Shown here in pieces: positions 1 through 8,525 of a DNA stretch of 64,000 bases. Source of the stretch: Dyella sp. ASV21 (GTDB taxonomy: Bacteria; Pseudomonadota; Gammaproteobacteria; Xanthomonadales; Rhodanobacteraceae); the NCBI RefSeq assembly GCF_016428975.1, contig NZ_JAELTT010000016.1, positions 1 through 64,000 of the forward strand, given 5' to 3'. A model generated the notes under the pieces. It was not told where the DNA came from. It did not search any database and worked only from the letters and a program-made list of their open reading frames with translations. Within the stretch, counting starts at the first letter, position 1; each line of letters starts with the position of its first letter. A program made the translations under genes and the position numbers.

Positions 1-124
1 CGAGCAGCGACCGCACAGCTCGCATGGCTATAAGCCGCCGGCCACCATCCGGCGAAACTGGTCCCAACCCGATATCATCCCCGCTGAACTCACTGCCTGA
101 TTGGACACAAAGTTCGTACGCAGG

Positions 125-313
125 TCAGGCACGCGGTGAGCGGCGCTTTGGCGCCGGCCGAATGCCGCCGGCTTGGGCAATTACTCGGCGTATCGAGGAA
201 TGCCTACGGCCCAACCATCGGGCGATCTGGTGCAGCGACTCCCCTTGCTGCCATCGCTCCCACAACTGGGTCTTCTCGCTATCCGTAATGTGCCGCCGAA
301 GTCTGGGTGCCAT
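125..313 (-). pseudogene. IS30-family transposase, N-terminal remnant
   Basis: The 62-residue product has the helix-turn-helix start of IS30-type transposases: a WERWQQGESLHQIARWLGR core followed by SSIRRVIAQAGG, then a basic RRSPRA tail where the reading frame stops. Full IS30 transposases are over 300 residues and carry a DDE integrase domain, and nothing of that is found in the 124 bases left of the stop. The stop falls in GCCTGACC, so a lost C is possible, but the shifted frame also closes soon. The AT-richer stretch with GTGTTGCGTTGACCGG at about 343-360, just outside the start codon, may be the old terminal inverted repeat; this is an inference. I treat it as a dead IS end. Confidence 0.65.
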
Positions 314-468
314 GCAACACTCCTTCCGCTCGCGCGTCTATAGTGTGTTGCGTTGACCGGCTGAAGTCGCAACCCGAAGCGGACGCCTTTGGGAAGTCAG
401 GAAAGCATGGTCGAACTGGGGTGGTATCGGGCAGGATGCCAGGGCCGAACGGGGCGATAGGGGGCGAC

Positions 469-822
469 ATGCGAACGATTGAGGTCGATCAATTCGAGTT
501 TGATGATCCTTCTACGGAGGAACATCTGGAGATTGCTGTCGCGGAACGGGGCAATTTTCCATTCCCTGACGTTGAGCGTTTTATGTCAGCCCGCTTAGAG
601 TCCGTCGCTGGTGAAAGACCGCTTCTAGGTGATGTCATGGCATTTGGCGATGAGCTCGGCTACGGCTTGGTCCGGGGCTACTTGAAGCGATTTGCTGGCG
701 TTGCGTTGCCCGATAGTTGTTCGTGGCCCACCTATGTTCTGGAGGATGGGCCTGACCGCTGGGAGATCGTCTTGTGCGCCCCGGACTCGTTTGTTCACTA
801 CGTCTGGCACACAACGGCCTAG
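469..822 (+). CDS. Hypothetical protein (117 aa)
   Basis: I do not recognise the family. The start is ATG at 469, preceded by a purine-rich GATAGGGGGCGAC that serves as ribosome site; a longer frame from 307 would run into the IS remnant and is unlikely. The protein is soluble, acidic and has no signal peptide or membrane segment. Aromatic residues cluster near the C-terminus (WPTYVLEDGPDRWEIVL, then FVHYVW), a look shared with many small immunity-type or phage-borne proteins, but no toxin gene is beside it, so no function is claimed. Base composition is near 50 percent GC, well below the rest of the window, which fits acquired DNA. Confidence 0.6.
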   Translation: MRTIEVDQFEFDDPSTEEHLEIAVAERGNFPFPDVERFMSARLESVAGERPLLGDVMAFGDELGYGLVRGYLKRFAGVALPDSCSWPTYVLEDGPDRWEIVLCAPDSFVHYVWHTTA

Positions 823-839
823 AAACAGGAGAAGTAAAT

Positions 840-863
840 GTCTGCCTTCGACCCGAAACGGAC
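840..863 (+). repeat. Short dispersed repeat, copy 1
   Basis: The bases read GTCTGCCTTCGACCCGAAAC then GGAC. This matches the short GTCNGCTTTCGACCC-type element that recurs in intergenic DNA of many proteobacteria and often gives a spurious MSAFDPKRT peptide when translated, as it does here from 838. A related copy lies at 1097-1120 in the same orientation. It sits between two small genes and is not part of either. Confidence 0.5.
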
Positions 864-924
864 CACAATCTGGGTCGCAGAGGACCATTGCGAGCAGCAT
901 TCATCATGCACAAGGAGGGAGTTC

Positions 925-1095
925 ATGAAGGGATCGAGTTACGGGCTAATGGTAGTTGCGCTGGGTTGCGCCGTTGCAGCGACCGTTACTGCCGTCAGGG
1001 GACCGAATCATTTTCAAGACCATGGTGTCTTTGCCGCACTAGCAGCAGTTGTTCTGTCAGGAAAGTTGCTACTGGATTGGCGGCATCGCCGGTAA
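925..1095 (+). CDS. Small two-helix membrane protein (56 aa)
   Basis: A 56-residue protein with two hydrophobic segments: about residues 6-24 (YGLMVVALGCAVAATVTAV) and 36-50 (FAALAAVVLSGKLLL), joined by a short polar loop and ended by a basic WRHRR. That layout suggests a hairpin in the inner membrane with both ends in the cytoplasm. The start is ATG at 925, chosen because CAAGGAGGGAG ends four bases before it, one of the best ribosome sites in the region. An in-frame ATG at 838 lies inside a dispersed repeat and is rejected. No family is recognised. It belongs to the lower-GC accessory stretch at the left end. Confidence 0.6.
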   Translation: MKGSSYGLMVVALGCAVAATVTAVRGPNHFQDHGVFAALAAVVLSGKLLLDWRHRR

Positions 1096-1096
1096 G

Positions 1097-1120
1097 GTCG
1101 GCTTCCGACCCATTGCTGAC
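1097..1120 (+). repeat. Short dispersed repeat, copy 2
   Basis: GTCGGCTTCCGACCCATTGC then TGAC, about 16 of 24 positions identical to the copy at 840-863, same orientation. It starts just after the stop codon of the small membrane protein. The following 170 bases hold no convincing gene; read on the minus strand, about 1125-1190 gives a protein-like stretch (RQGLNNALVLITLLPLPD) without a start or stop context, probably a decayed gene fragment. Confidence 0.4.
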
Positions 1121-1281
1121 CTTTCGGAGGTGTCCGGATCGGGCAACGGCAGCAGGGTGATCAACACCAGCGCATTGTTCAGACCCTGCCGGAACGCTGA
1201 TCAGCCATCTCTAGCGCCCGCATCCTCTCCTCGGTCAGTCGCGACGCATGTCGCGCTAGCAAGAAGCATCGTGAAGCAGAT

Positions 1282-1314
1282 CGCTCGGGCTAGCGACTCG
1301 CTCGGGCTAGCGAC
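1282..1314. repeat. 17-bp tandem duplication
   Basis: CGCTCGGGCTAGCGACT at 1282-1298 is followed directly by a second copy at 1299-1314 that matches for 16 bases. It overlaps the 3' end of the doubtful minus-strand frame 1290-1481. Its role, if any, is unknown. Confidence 0.6.
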
Positions 1315-1481
1315 GCCATGGCGGTGGGCGAGGGTGTACTTGCGAGGCCGATGTGGAGTGCGCGTGCAAGCACGGCTACTTCGTTGGGCGATATCGGGCG
1401 GCTATTTGCGTCGCTGGAAATACCCATGCTCATGTCGGTGGTTGCGTCTGCTGCGGGGTGGAAAGGGGATGCTTCCATCAT
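1290..1481 (-). CDS. Doubtful small protein (63 aa)
   Basis: A frame that opens with ATGATG directly after the TGA of the upstream membrane-protein gene, so it could be translated by coupling. The product is small and low in hydrophobicity (MEASPFHPAADATTD at the start) and resembles nothing I know. No ribosome site of its own is visible, and its last codons run into a tandem repeat. It may be only a chance frame in decayed DNA. Confidence 0.25.
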   Translation of the reverse strand: MMEASPFHPAADATTDMSMGISSDANSRPISPNEVAVLARALHIGLASTPSPTAMASLARASR

Positions 1482-1772
1482 TCATGGCCCCGGCGACGGA
1501 GGGAAGGGGCCCTGGTTAGACGCCGCTCCCATTCCTGCTGGACCGCGATGAGGCTCGGATGGATAGCCAGTGGGTGGTGCCGAACGGCTCTGCGTCCAAA
1601 GGAAAATACCAATCAGCAAGCTACCGAAGATCGGAACCAGCCATACCACCAGGATTTGCCCAAATTTTTGGCGCGGCGACAAGCCTTGATTACGTGCGAT
1701 CAGCAAGCTCACGACGCAGTTCACCATCCCGTGGGCAATCAGTGCGTCATTCAGCCATTCGTTTCCGTTCAC
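1482..1772 (-). CDS. Small membrane protein, one or two helices (96 aa)
   Basis: The core has a hydrophobic segment (MVNCVVSLLIARN), a polar turn with LSPRQKFGQ, then a strong membrane helix ILVVWLVPIFGSLLIGIFLW, and a proline-rich tail. The arrangement of a basic turn followed by QxxxVWxxPxxG resembles small phospholipase-D-nuclease-N-like or PLDc_N membrane proteins, but this is only a resemblance. I chose the GTG at 1772 because GGAGG ends four bases upstream; an in-frame ATG at 1790 would include that site in the coding region. A weak third copy of the dispersed repeat lies just upstream at about 1792-1813. Confidence 0.5.
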   Translation of the reverse strand: MNGNEWLNDALIAHGMVNCVVSLLIARNQGLSPRQKFGQILVVWLVPIFGSLLIGIFLWTQSRSAPPTGYPSEPHRGPAGMGAASNQGPFPPSPGP

Positions 1773-1966
1773 TCTGCCTCCATAGGACATCGTCCGCTTT
1801 CGATGGAAGCGGGCCTTTCCAGAATATCGCCTGTGGGACCAGGCCGCAGCGGGGTGCGCGCGCCCCTGCGACTGGGGCGATGGTGATGGTTGAATGCATG
1901 CGGCCGATGGGTGTTCCCCTTGGGTGGGCTTTGTTAGGCTGTCCCGTTGAGCATGGGGGAACTGCG

Positions 1967-4900
1967 GTGATCAACGTTGCCAACTGCTGGCGATGCCTGT
2001 TCGTTTTGACGACAGCGTTCCTTTTGACGGCGGTGTCCTGTGCTTCCATCGCTGCCCCGCTAGACCGCCCCGTACCGGCGTCGATCAAGGATTATTGGCA
2101 TACCTCCTTTCGGCAGCAGGACGGTGCGCCGGCCAACATTTGGGGCATTGCGCAAACGCCGGATGGTTGGCTGTGGCTTGCGACGCCTTCGGGCTTGTAT
2201 CGCTTTGACGGCGTCAATTTCGAAGCGTTCGACCTGCTTCCGGCAGGCGACCCGTCACCTCGTTCGGTCACCGCGCTCTATGTCAGCGAAAAAGGCGATC
2301 TTTGGGTGGTCTACGCGTGTGGCGCCCTCGCGGTTTGGCGCAACGGAGCGCCGCAAGGAAAGGTGCTCAGCAAGGGGCTTCCGCCGGGGCTGGCCATCGA
2401 TGACATCTTCGAGCTTCCTTCCGGGCCGATGGTTGTCGTCGAGGATGGCAAGTATTTCGCCCTGGATGACGATCACTGGGTGCCGCGCGAGGCGTCCTTC
2501 ATTGGCCTGAGCCCCGATCCGGATTACGAATGGGCGAGCTTTGGCGGCCAGCTATGGGCGGCCGCGCCCGATGGTCTCTACGTCTGGTCGATGGAGCGCG
2601 GTCGTTTTGTCCTGGCGGAGTCGCGAAAGTGGGCGGGCACCAACCTGATCTTCAGTCCCCACGGCGATCTCTGGCGGCGGACGTCCAAAGAGGGGATTTC
2701 CGTGCTGCGCCGCGCCGCGGATCTCGGGTTGCATCGGTTCGCGCCGATGAACGCCAGCAAGGCGAGTTTTGTCGACCGCCAGAACACGATCTGGACGGTG
2801 ACATGTGGCGACATCGATGCGATCTGCCGCCAGGCGGGCGGCCTGGATAGGCAAGGCCCGATCCATAAAGAGGACATGGTGGCCGATAGTTTTGGCCCTG
2901 GCGATGGATTGGCACCGCCGATGACCGGCATGGAGGATCGCGACGGCAACGTTTGGTTTGGTACCAAGGCGGGCCTGGAGCGTTTCACCCCGCGCCCATT
3001 CACGGCGGTTCACTTTCCATCGCCCGTGCTGTATTTCGCCATGCTGCCGGACTCGGCGGGCGGCCTTTGGATGGGCAGCGCTTCCAATGCCTACGTCGAT
3101 CGATGGTGGCGTATTGGTGGGCGGGATGCGCTGCCGATGGGTGATTTCGCCCATCCGGTAACGGCCGTCTATCGCGATTTGGACGGCACCGCCCTGCTGG
3201 GTTCTCAGCAGGGACTTTGGCGGTTCGATGGCGCTGCGTTCCAGGCCCAAGACATCCCCGCCTCGGCGAAGGAGGAGAAGCTGCAGGCGCTGGTTCGCGA
3301 CGGGCAAGGGCGATTGTGGGCTTCGTATCGCAACCATCCGGTGTATGCCCGCATCGGCGACAGGTGGGTGGACAAGGGCAACCTCGCTTCGTTGCCGGAC
3401 CTGGCCCCGGCCATCGCCCAGGTCGACGAGCGTGGGCGCGTATGGTTTGGTTACTTCAATAATCTGCTGAGCTTGGTCGATGGCGATCAGGTGCGCACCT
3501 TTGGCAGCAAGGATGGGTTGGATATCGGTACGACGACGGCGTTGGTCACCACGCCTCCCGTACTTGTCGGTGGCGAGCGCGGGTTGGCATTTTTCGACGG
3601 GACATCGTTTCGGCGCATCCGCGCGGCGCAACCGGATGTGCTTTCCGGCATCACCGGCTTGCTTCGCATGGCCGATGGCTCCGTATGGATCAATGGCAAT
3701 GCGGGCGCGGTGCACATTCAAGAGAGCGATATCGACCGTGCCATCAAAGACCCTGCGTATAAGGCCGCCGCCCGCGTGTTCAGCAACGATGATGGCGTTG
3801 CGGGTGGCGCGCAGCAGGTGCGGCCGCTGCCCTCCCTGGTGCAGGGCAGCGATGGCCGCCTGTGGTTTGCCAGCTCCACGGGCTTGAGCTGGGTCGACCC
3901 CAAGACGCTCGACACCCCCAAGGCGCCGCCCGCGCTGTATATCCGCTCGGTGGTGGCGGGGAATACGGTGTACTCCCCGTCGCTACCCGTGAAACTGCCC
4001 GCGCGTACCCGTGACCTGACCATCAACTACACGGTGCTGGGCACGTCATCGCCGCGCCGGCAGGCCTTCCGTTACAAGATGGCGGGGCTCAATCAATCCT
4101 GGCAGGACGTGGGCCCCCGGCGTGAAGCGGTCTATAGCAATCTTGGGCCCGGCCACTACGAATTCGTGTTGCAAGCCGCCAACGAAGACGGCGTGTGGAA
4201 CCTGCAAGGTACGTCGCTGGCCTTTGATATCGCCCCGGCGTTCTACGAGGCGTGGTGGTTCAAGGTGATTATCGTGGCCTGCGTGCTGCTCGGCGGCTGG
4301 CTGGCCTACGTGGCACGGCTTCGCTACATCAAGCAAAGCATTCGCGATCGCCTGAGTGCGCGCCACGCCGAGCGTGACCGCATCGCCCGCGACCTGCACG
4401 ACACCCTGCTTCAAGCCATGCAGGGGCTCTTGCTGCGACTGCAGGTGTGGGCGATCCATCCCACCCTTGATGAGGGCCAGCGCAAGGAGGTGGATAGCTT
4501 CGCCCGTTATGCCCGCGACATGCTGGTCGACGGACGCAATCGCATTCTGCAGCTCCGTCGGGAAAGTGATAGCGGCGAAGGGCTGGAAGACCTTTTGAAC
4601 GGCGCCATCATGGAGAGCGCCAGCGAAACGAGTGCCGCGATACGTCTCGTCGTGGAGGGCCCCTTGCGGGAGGTCGATGCCGAGGTGCTCCCCGATGTGG
4701 TGGATATCGCGCGCGAGGCCATTCGAAACGCGGCGCGTCACGCCCGGGCCGGTTCCATCCACGTGCACGTGGTTTTCAGCCCGAAGGCGCTGAAGGTGGC
4801 GGTTAGGGACGATGGCTGCGGCATTGACGAGGCATGCCTGCGAAGCGGCGGGCGGCCGGAGCATTGGGGGCTGCGGGGCATGAGGGAGCGTGCCAAGCGC

Positions 4901-4990
4901 ATCTCCTCGTCGATCTCGGTGGGTCCCGGTGCGCAGGGCGGCACCCTGGTCGAGCTTGCGGTGCCTGCACGGCTGGCCTATGCGGGGTAG
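1967..4990 (+). CDS. Membrane histidine kinase with periplasmic beta-propeller sensor
   Basis: A 1007-residue sensor kinase. It has a signal peptide (about residues 1-29), then some 640 residues of propeller repeats of the two-component regulator type (for example DGWLWLATPSGLYRFDG and GRLWFASSTGLSWVD), a Y_Y_Y domain at about 682-745, one membrane helix at about 762-785, and a NarL-class kinase core. The dimer/phosphoacceptor motif ARDLHDTLLQAMQG puts the phosphorylated histidine at 811; the ATPase part shows REAIRNAARHARA, RDDGCGID (about 947) and GLRGMRERA. The frame is open from 1559, but GTG at 1967 has GGGGGA six bases upstream and begins a good signal peptide. No response regulator gene is adjacent, so its partner is unknown. 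In this lineage such kinases usually sense extracellular sugars or peptides; that is only an analogy. Confidence 0.85.
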   Translation: MINVANCWRCLFVLTTAFLLTAVSCASIAAPLDRPVPASIKDYWHTSFRQQDGAPANIWGIAQTPDGWLWLATPSGLYRFDGVNFEAFDLLPAGDPSPRSVTALYVSEKGDLWVVYACGALAVWRNGAPQGKVLSKGLPPGLAIDDIFELPSGPMVVVEDGKYFALDDDHWVPREASFIGLSPDPDYEWASFGGQLWAAAPDGLYVWSMERGRFVLAESRKWAGTNLIFSPHGDLWRRTSKEGISVLRRAADLGLHRFAPMNASKASFVDRQNTIWTVTCGDIDAICRQAGGLDRQGPIHKEDMVADSFGPGDGLAPPMTGMEDRDGNVWFGTKAGLERFTPRPFTAVHFPSPVLYFAMLPDSAGGLWMGSASNAYVDRWWRIGGRDALPMGDFAHPVTAVYRDLDGTALLGSQQGLWRFDGAAFQAQDIPASAKEEKLQALVRDGQGRLWASYRNHPVYARIGDRWVDKGNLASLPDLAPAIAQVDERGRVWFGYFNNLLSLVDGDQVRTFGSKDGLDIGTTTALVTTPPVLVGGERGLAFFDGTSFRRIRAAQPDVLSGITGLLRMADGSVWINGNAGAVHIQESDIDRAIKDPAYKAAARVFSNDDGVAGGAQQVRPLPSLVQGSDGRLWFASSTGLSWVDPKTLDTPKAPPALYIRSVVAGNTVYSPSLPVKLPARTRDLTINYTVLGTSSPRRQAFRYKMAGLNQSWQDVGPRREAVYSNLGPGHYEFVLQAANEDGVWNLQGTSLAFDIAPAFYEAWWFKVIIVACVLLGGWLAYVARLRYIKQSIRDRLSARHAERDRIARDLHDTLLQAMQGLLLRLQVWAIHPTLDEGQRKEVDSFARYARDMLVDGRNRILQLRRESDSGEGLEDLLNGAIMESASETSAAIRLVVEGPLREVDAEVLPDVVDIAREAIRNAARHARAGSIHVHVVFSPKALKVAVRDDGCGIDEACLRSGGRPEHWGLRGMRERAKRISSSISVGPGAQGGTLVELAVPARLAYAG

Positions 4991-5094
4991 GGACGCTGGG
5001 CTGAACGCCCGGGCATGGCATGGGCGCGGCTTGCGCTGGCCCGAAACGGGGCGAGGCGGGCGCACTCCGGGCGGGGCGGCCTGCGCCCCGGCGC

Positions 5095-5508
5095 TCAGGG
5101 GTCGCTGAGCAGTTGCACCAGTGCCGCGCGGCGGCGGGCATTGAAGCGGCGCATGGCGGTCACCACGGCGCGCTCCTCGTTGGTGAGCGTCTGGTAGGCG
5201 GCGCCGGGTTCGCGCACCTTGCCGCTGCTGGGCAGGCGGCCCATGATCAGCCAGTCCAGGCTGCACTCCAGCTCCTCGGCGATCTCCAGCAGGCGGGGCA
5301 TCTCCGGATAGGACTGCCCGTTCAACCATTGCCGGGCCGATTCCGTCGACACGCCAAACCGGGTCGCGACCGCGGCGCGACGCCTGCGGCCATTCGGTAT
5401 GTCAGCGGCGTCGCAGGCCTGTTGCAGGCGGTCGGCAAAGCCGGAGCAGGGGTTGGCTGTTTCTTTGGTAGGCAAGTTAAACCTGGATTTGGTCAGCCCA
5501 ATTGCCAA
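5095..5508 (-). CDS. Cro/CI-type HTH transcriptional regulator
   Basis: A 137-residue DNA-binding protein. Residues about 24-90 carry an XRE-like domain: FADRLQQACDAADI, then RRAAVATRFGVSTESARQWLNG (the helix-turn-helix) and the trailing MPRLLEIAEELECSLDWLIMG, typical of bacterial C2/Cro-type repressors. The C-terminal 45 residues (ALTNEERAVV-like, RRFNARRRAALVQLL) form a short helical tail instead of a peptidase domain. The start is uncertain: TTG at 5508 is the longest, and a TTG about 11 codons later would also keep the domain whole. It diverges from the TonB receptor at 5649, and the 140 bases between them contain a TTACCGGGTAA palindrome that could be its operator. Confidence 0.75.
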   Translation of the reverse strand: MAIGLTKSRFNLPTKETANPCSGFADRLQQACDAADIPNGRRRRAAVATRFGVSTESARQWLNGQSYPEMPRLLEIAEELECSLDWLIMGRLPSSGKVREPGAAYQTLTNEERAVVTAMRRFNARRRAALVQLLSDP

Positions 5509-5523
5509 GTCATTCTTGGAATT

Positions 5524-5534
5524 TTACCGGGTAA
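5524..5534. promoter_or_regulatory. Palindrome between HTH regulator and TonB receptor
   Basis: TTACC-G-GGTAA, set in AT-rich flanks (AATTT before, TTTTG after) within otherwise GC-rich DNA. It lies 16 bases before the putative start of the HTH gene and 115 bases before the receptor gene. A second pair, AAACCTG near 5480-5486 and CAGGTTT at 5540-5546, is inverted but far apart. Binding by the neighbouring regulator is an inference. Confidence 0.35.
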
Positions 5535-5648
5535 TTTTGCAGGTTTGACTTGTTTTACAGGAATTGGTTGTTTTGTCCCTCGCGACGCATGACGCGTCGG
5601 GCGGTGGCGCATGCCGCGCCGCCGCCACCACGAGGGAGAGACCGATTC

Positions 5649-8525
5649 ATGATGGTTGATGCAATGCAACGGCCGCGTTGGCTATGGAGCGTGCTGATGG
5701 CGAGCGGGGGTGCGCTGGCCGCGATGCCGGCCAGCGCCTGGGCCACTCCGCAGGAGGCGGTGGCGGGCGAAACCACCGAACCCACCGAAGGGCAGGCCAG
5801 CAGGCAAGGGGAGGCCCGGCGCCTGGAGGCGGTCACCGTAACGGGCTCGCTGATCCCCCAGACCCAGGTGGAAACCGCCGCGCCTTTGATGGTGATCGAT
5901 GCTGCCACGCTGCAGGCGCGCGGCTTTGCCACGGTGGCCGATGCGCTCAAGCAATCGTCCTATGCCAGCGGCAGCGTGCAGGGTTCACAGACCTCCGCGT
6001 CGTTCACCCAGGGCGCGGAGACCCTGAGCTTGTTCGGCATGCCGCCGGGGTTTACCAAGTACCTCATCGATGGCCGCCCGATGGGCAACTTCCCGGCGCT
6101 CTACAACGGCCGCGATGTGTTCAACAACTTGTCCGGCATCCCCATGCAACTGGTGGATCGCATCGAGATCCTGCCGGGCGCGCAATCGTCGCTGTACGGT
6201 TCGGATGCGATTGCCGGCGTGGTCAACGTGATCCTGAAGAAGCGCGTGGAGTCACCCACGCTGGATGCGCGCTACGGCTTCTATCAGGAGGGCGGTGGCA
6301 TCAGTCGGCGCTTGAGCTTCAGCGATGGCTTTCAGCGCGGTCGGTTCAGCCTGATGGGCGGCGTGCAGTACGAAAACGTGGACCCCATCTGGGGCTACCA
6401 GCGGGCGCTCACCACGCGCATGAATCAGGACGGCACCAGCCCGCCGGTGGCCAGCCGCGATTACCTGCTGGTGAGCGGAACCACCGGTCGCTACATCAAC
6501 GTGGATAAGGTCGATAGCAGCGCGTGCAGTCGCGTTACGGGCCAGTTCGCGGGCACCACGGCCTTGCAGACGCGGCCCGGCAACGGCAGCTATTGCGGCT
6601 CGTTCTACTCGCCCGGCTACCGCACGCTTGCCAACGGCAGCGAGAACGCCCAGCTCTACACGCATGCCACCTTCGACCAGGGCGAGCAGCTGAAGTGGTA
6701 CGGCGACCTGCTCTACAACTACAACGACACGCGTTACACCTCCGGTTCCAATTACACCTGGTGGGGCAGCAGCACCAAGTACGGCTATTTCTACGATCCC
6801 AACCTGCGGGACTACGTGCAGGTCCAGCGCGCGTTCTCGCCCGAGGATATGGGCGGCTACGAGAATGCCATGAGCCGTTACATCGAAAACAGCTACATGC
6901 TCACGCTCGGTGCGCAGGGCCGCCTGGGGCAAAGCACCTGGGATTACGACCTGGGCTTCACCCATTCCGATGACCATCTGTTGCAGCAAGGCTTCGCCCG
7001 CTGGGCCGATGCCATCAACGGCTACTTTGAAGAGCACGTGCTCGGTCCGGACCTGGGGCCGGACCCGCGTGGCCGTGGCTACCGCAGCTTCGCCCCGAAC
7101 TACGCCGCGTTCTACACGCCCATGTCGGTGGCCGATTTCCAGAGTTTTACCGGGCACACCAACAGCCGCAGCAAGACCTGGGACAACCTGCTGCGCGGGC
7201 AGCTCACCCAGCCGGCGCTATTTGCCTTGCCCGGCGGTGACGCCGGATTGGCCGTGGTGCTGGAAGGTGGCAACCAGGGCTGGGATTACCGACCCGATGC
7301 ACGCCTGCTCGACGGCGGCGTGTGGGGCTCCACCGCGGTGCAGGGCGCGGGGCATCGCTCCCGCTATGCGGGCACCGCCGAGTTGCGTGCGCCGGTGCTC
7401 CAAACGCTGACATTGGACGCCTCCGCGCGCTACGACAACTACAAGGTGGCAGGTACGCATGTGGACAAGGCCACCTGGAATCTCGGCGCGGAATATCGCC
7501 CGCTGGATACCCTGCTGCTGCGCGGCAAGATCGGCACGGCCTTCAAGGCGCCCACCTTGTCCGATCAGTTCCAGGGCCTGAGCGGCTCCTACAGTTCGGC
7601 GGTGGACTACTACAACTGCGCGGTGCTGGGCTATCGCGGCAGCAACATCGATCGTTGTCCCAGCCGCTACGGCAACGCGCAGTACTTCGGCCAGCAGGCA
7701 GGCAACCCGGACCTCAAACCGATCCAGGCCAAGGCGTGGAGTTATGGCGTGGTGTGGTCGCCCGTGGCGCGCATGGCACTGAGCGTGGACTACCTGCACT
7801 GGAACGTGCGCGGCGAGGTGCAGACCCAGAGTGCGGACGATCTGCTCAACGAGGAGATGCTGTGCCGTCTTGGCGAACGCGATATCACCTCGGCCGCATG
7901 CCAGGCCGCGCTGGCCCAGATCACACGCGGCGCCAGCGTAACGGAGGACGGCACGCTCGGCACCATCAGCACGATCTATCGCGGCAAGATCAACGTGTCG
8001 CGACGGGTCATCGACGCGCTGGTGGCGGATTTCCACTACGGCTTTGCCCTGGGCGCGCTGGGCGACCTCACCTTGACCGCGTCCTACAGCGACATGCTCA
8101 AGCATCGCTACCAGGCGTATGCCGGCGACCCGATGGTGGATCGCCTGCGTGATCCCACCTGGAGCAGCGAGTTCAAGACGCGCACCAATGCCTCGGCCAA
8201 CTGGCGGCGGGGCGATTGGGCCGCCACGCTCTATGTGAACCGCTTTGGCGAAAGCCCCAACTACCTGGCCACCATGAATGGCTACGACTATCCCGGTGCC
8301 GGTCGCCTGGCCCCGTGGATTCGCTACAACGCCAGCGTGTCCTATCAGCCCACGCCGGCGTTGCAGCTGGGCTTGCAGGTGAACAACCTGTTCGATGCCA
8401 TGCCGCCGCGCGATACCAGCTACCCGGGTACCTCGGGCGCGCCCTACAACGCCTCCAACTTCGACGTGTTTGGACGGGCGTATTACCTGCAGGCGACGTA
8501 TCGATTCGGCGCGCGTTCTTCCTGA
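5649..8525 (+). CDS. TonB-dependent outer-membrane receptor
   Basis: A 958-residue receptor that should import an unknown ligand across the outer membrane using TonB energy. It has a signal peptide (cut near ASAWA, about residue 32), a TonB-box-like stretch LEAVTVTGSL at about 56-65, a plug domain ending in RIEILPGAQSSLYGSDAIAGVVNVILKK-type sequence, and a long barrel with conserved aromatic strands to the C-terminal YYLQATYRFGARSS. The frame opens at 5550, but ATG at 5649 follows GAGGGAGAG and starts the signal peptide. No siderophore or sugar enzymes are next to it. The divergent HTH gene may control it. Confidence 0.88.
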   Translation: MMVDAMQRPRWLWSVLMASGGALAAMPASAWATPQEAVAGETTEPTEGQASRQGEARRLEAVTVTGSLIPQTQVETAAPLMVIDAATLQARGFATVADALKQSSYASGSVQGSQTSASFTQGAETLSLFGMPPGFTKYLIDGRPMGNFPALYNGRDVFNNLSGIPMQLVDRIEILPGAQSSLYGSDAIAGVVNVILKKRVESPTLDARYGFYQEGGGISRRLSFSDGFQRGRFSLMGGVQYENVDPIWGYQRALTTRMNQDGTSPPVASRDYLLVSGTTGRYINVDKVDSSACSRVTGQFAGTTALQTRPGNGSYCGSFYSPGYRTLANGSENAQLYTHATFDQGEQLKWYGDLLYNYNDTRYTSGSNYTWWGSSTKYGYFYDPNLRDYVQVQRAFSPEDMGGYENAMSRYIENSYMLTLGAQGRLGQSTWDYDLGFTHSDDHLLQQGFARWADAINGYFEEHVLGPDLGPDPRGRGYRSFAPNYAAFYTPMSVADFQSFTGHTNSRSKTWDNLLRGQLTQPALFALPGGDAGLAVVLEGGNQGWDYRPDARLLDGGVWGSTAVQGAGHRSRYAGTAELRAPVLQTLTLDASARYDNYKVAGTHVDKATWNLGAEYRPLDTLLLRGKIGTAFKAPTLSDQFQGLSGSYSSAVDYYNCAVLGYRGSNIDRCPSRYGNAQYFGQQAGNPDLKPIQAKAWSYGVVWSPVARMALSVDYLHWNVRGEVQTQSADDLLNEEMLCRLGERDITSAACQAALAQITRGASVTEDGTLGTISTIYRGKINVSRRVIDALVADFHYGFALGALGDLTLTASYSDMLKHRYQAYAGDPMVDRLRDPTWSSEFKTRTNASANWRRGDWAATLYVNRFGESPNYLATMNGYDYPGAGRLAPWIRYNASVSYQPTPALQLGLQVNNLFDAMPPRDTSYPGTSGAPYNASNFDVFGRAYYLQATYRFGARSS

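Noticed and set aside
1792-1813. Third copy of the dispersed repeat
   Set aside because: Only about 14 of 21 bases match, so it is mentioned but not listed as a separate feature.
4046-5329. A 427-codon minus-strand frame opposite the histidine kinase and HTH gene
   Set aside because: It lies opposite the conserved kinase core, has no recognisable domain and is a high-GC shadow frame.
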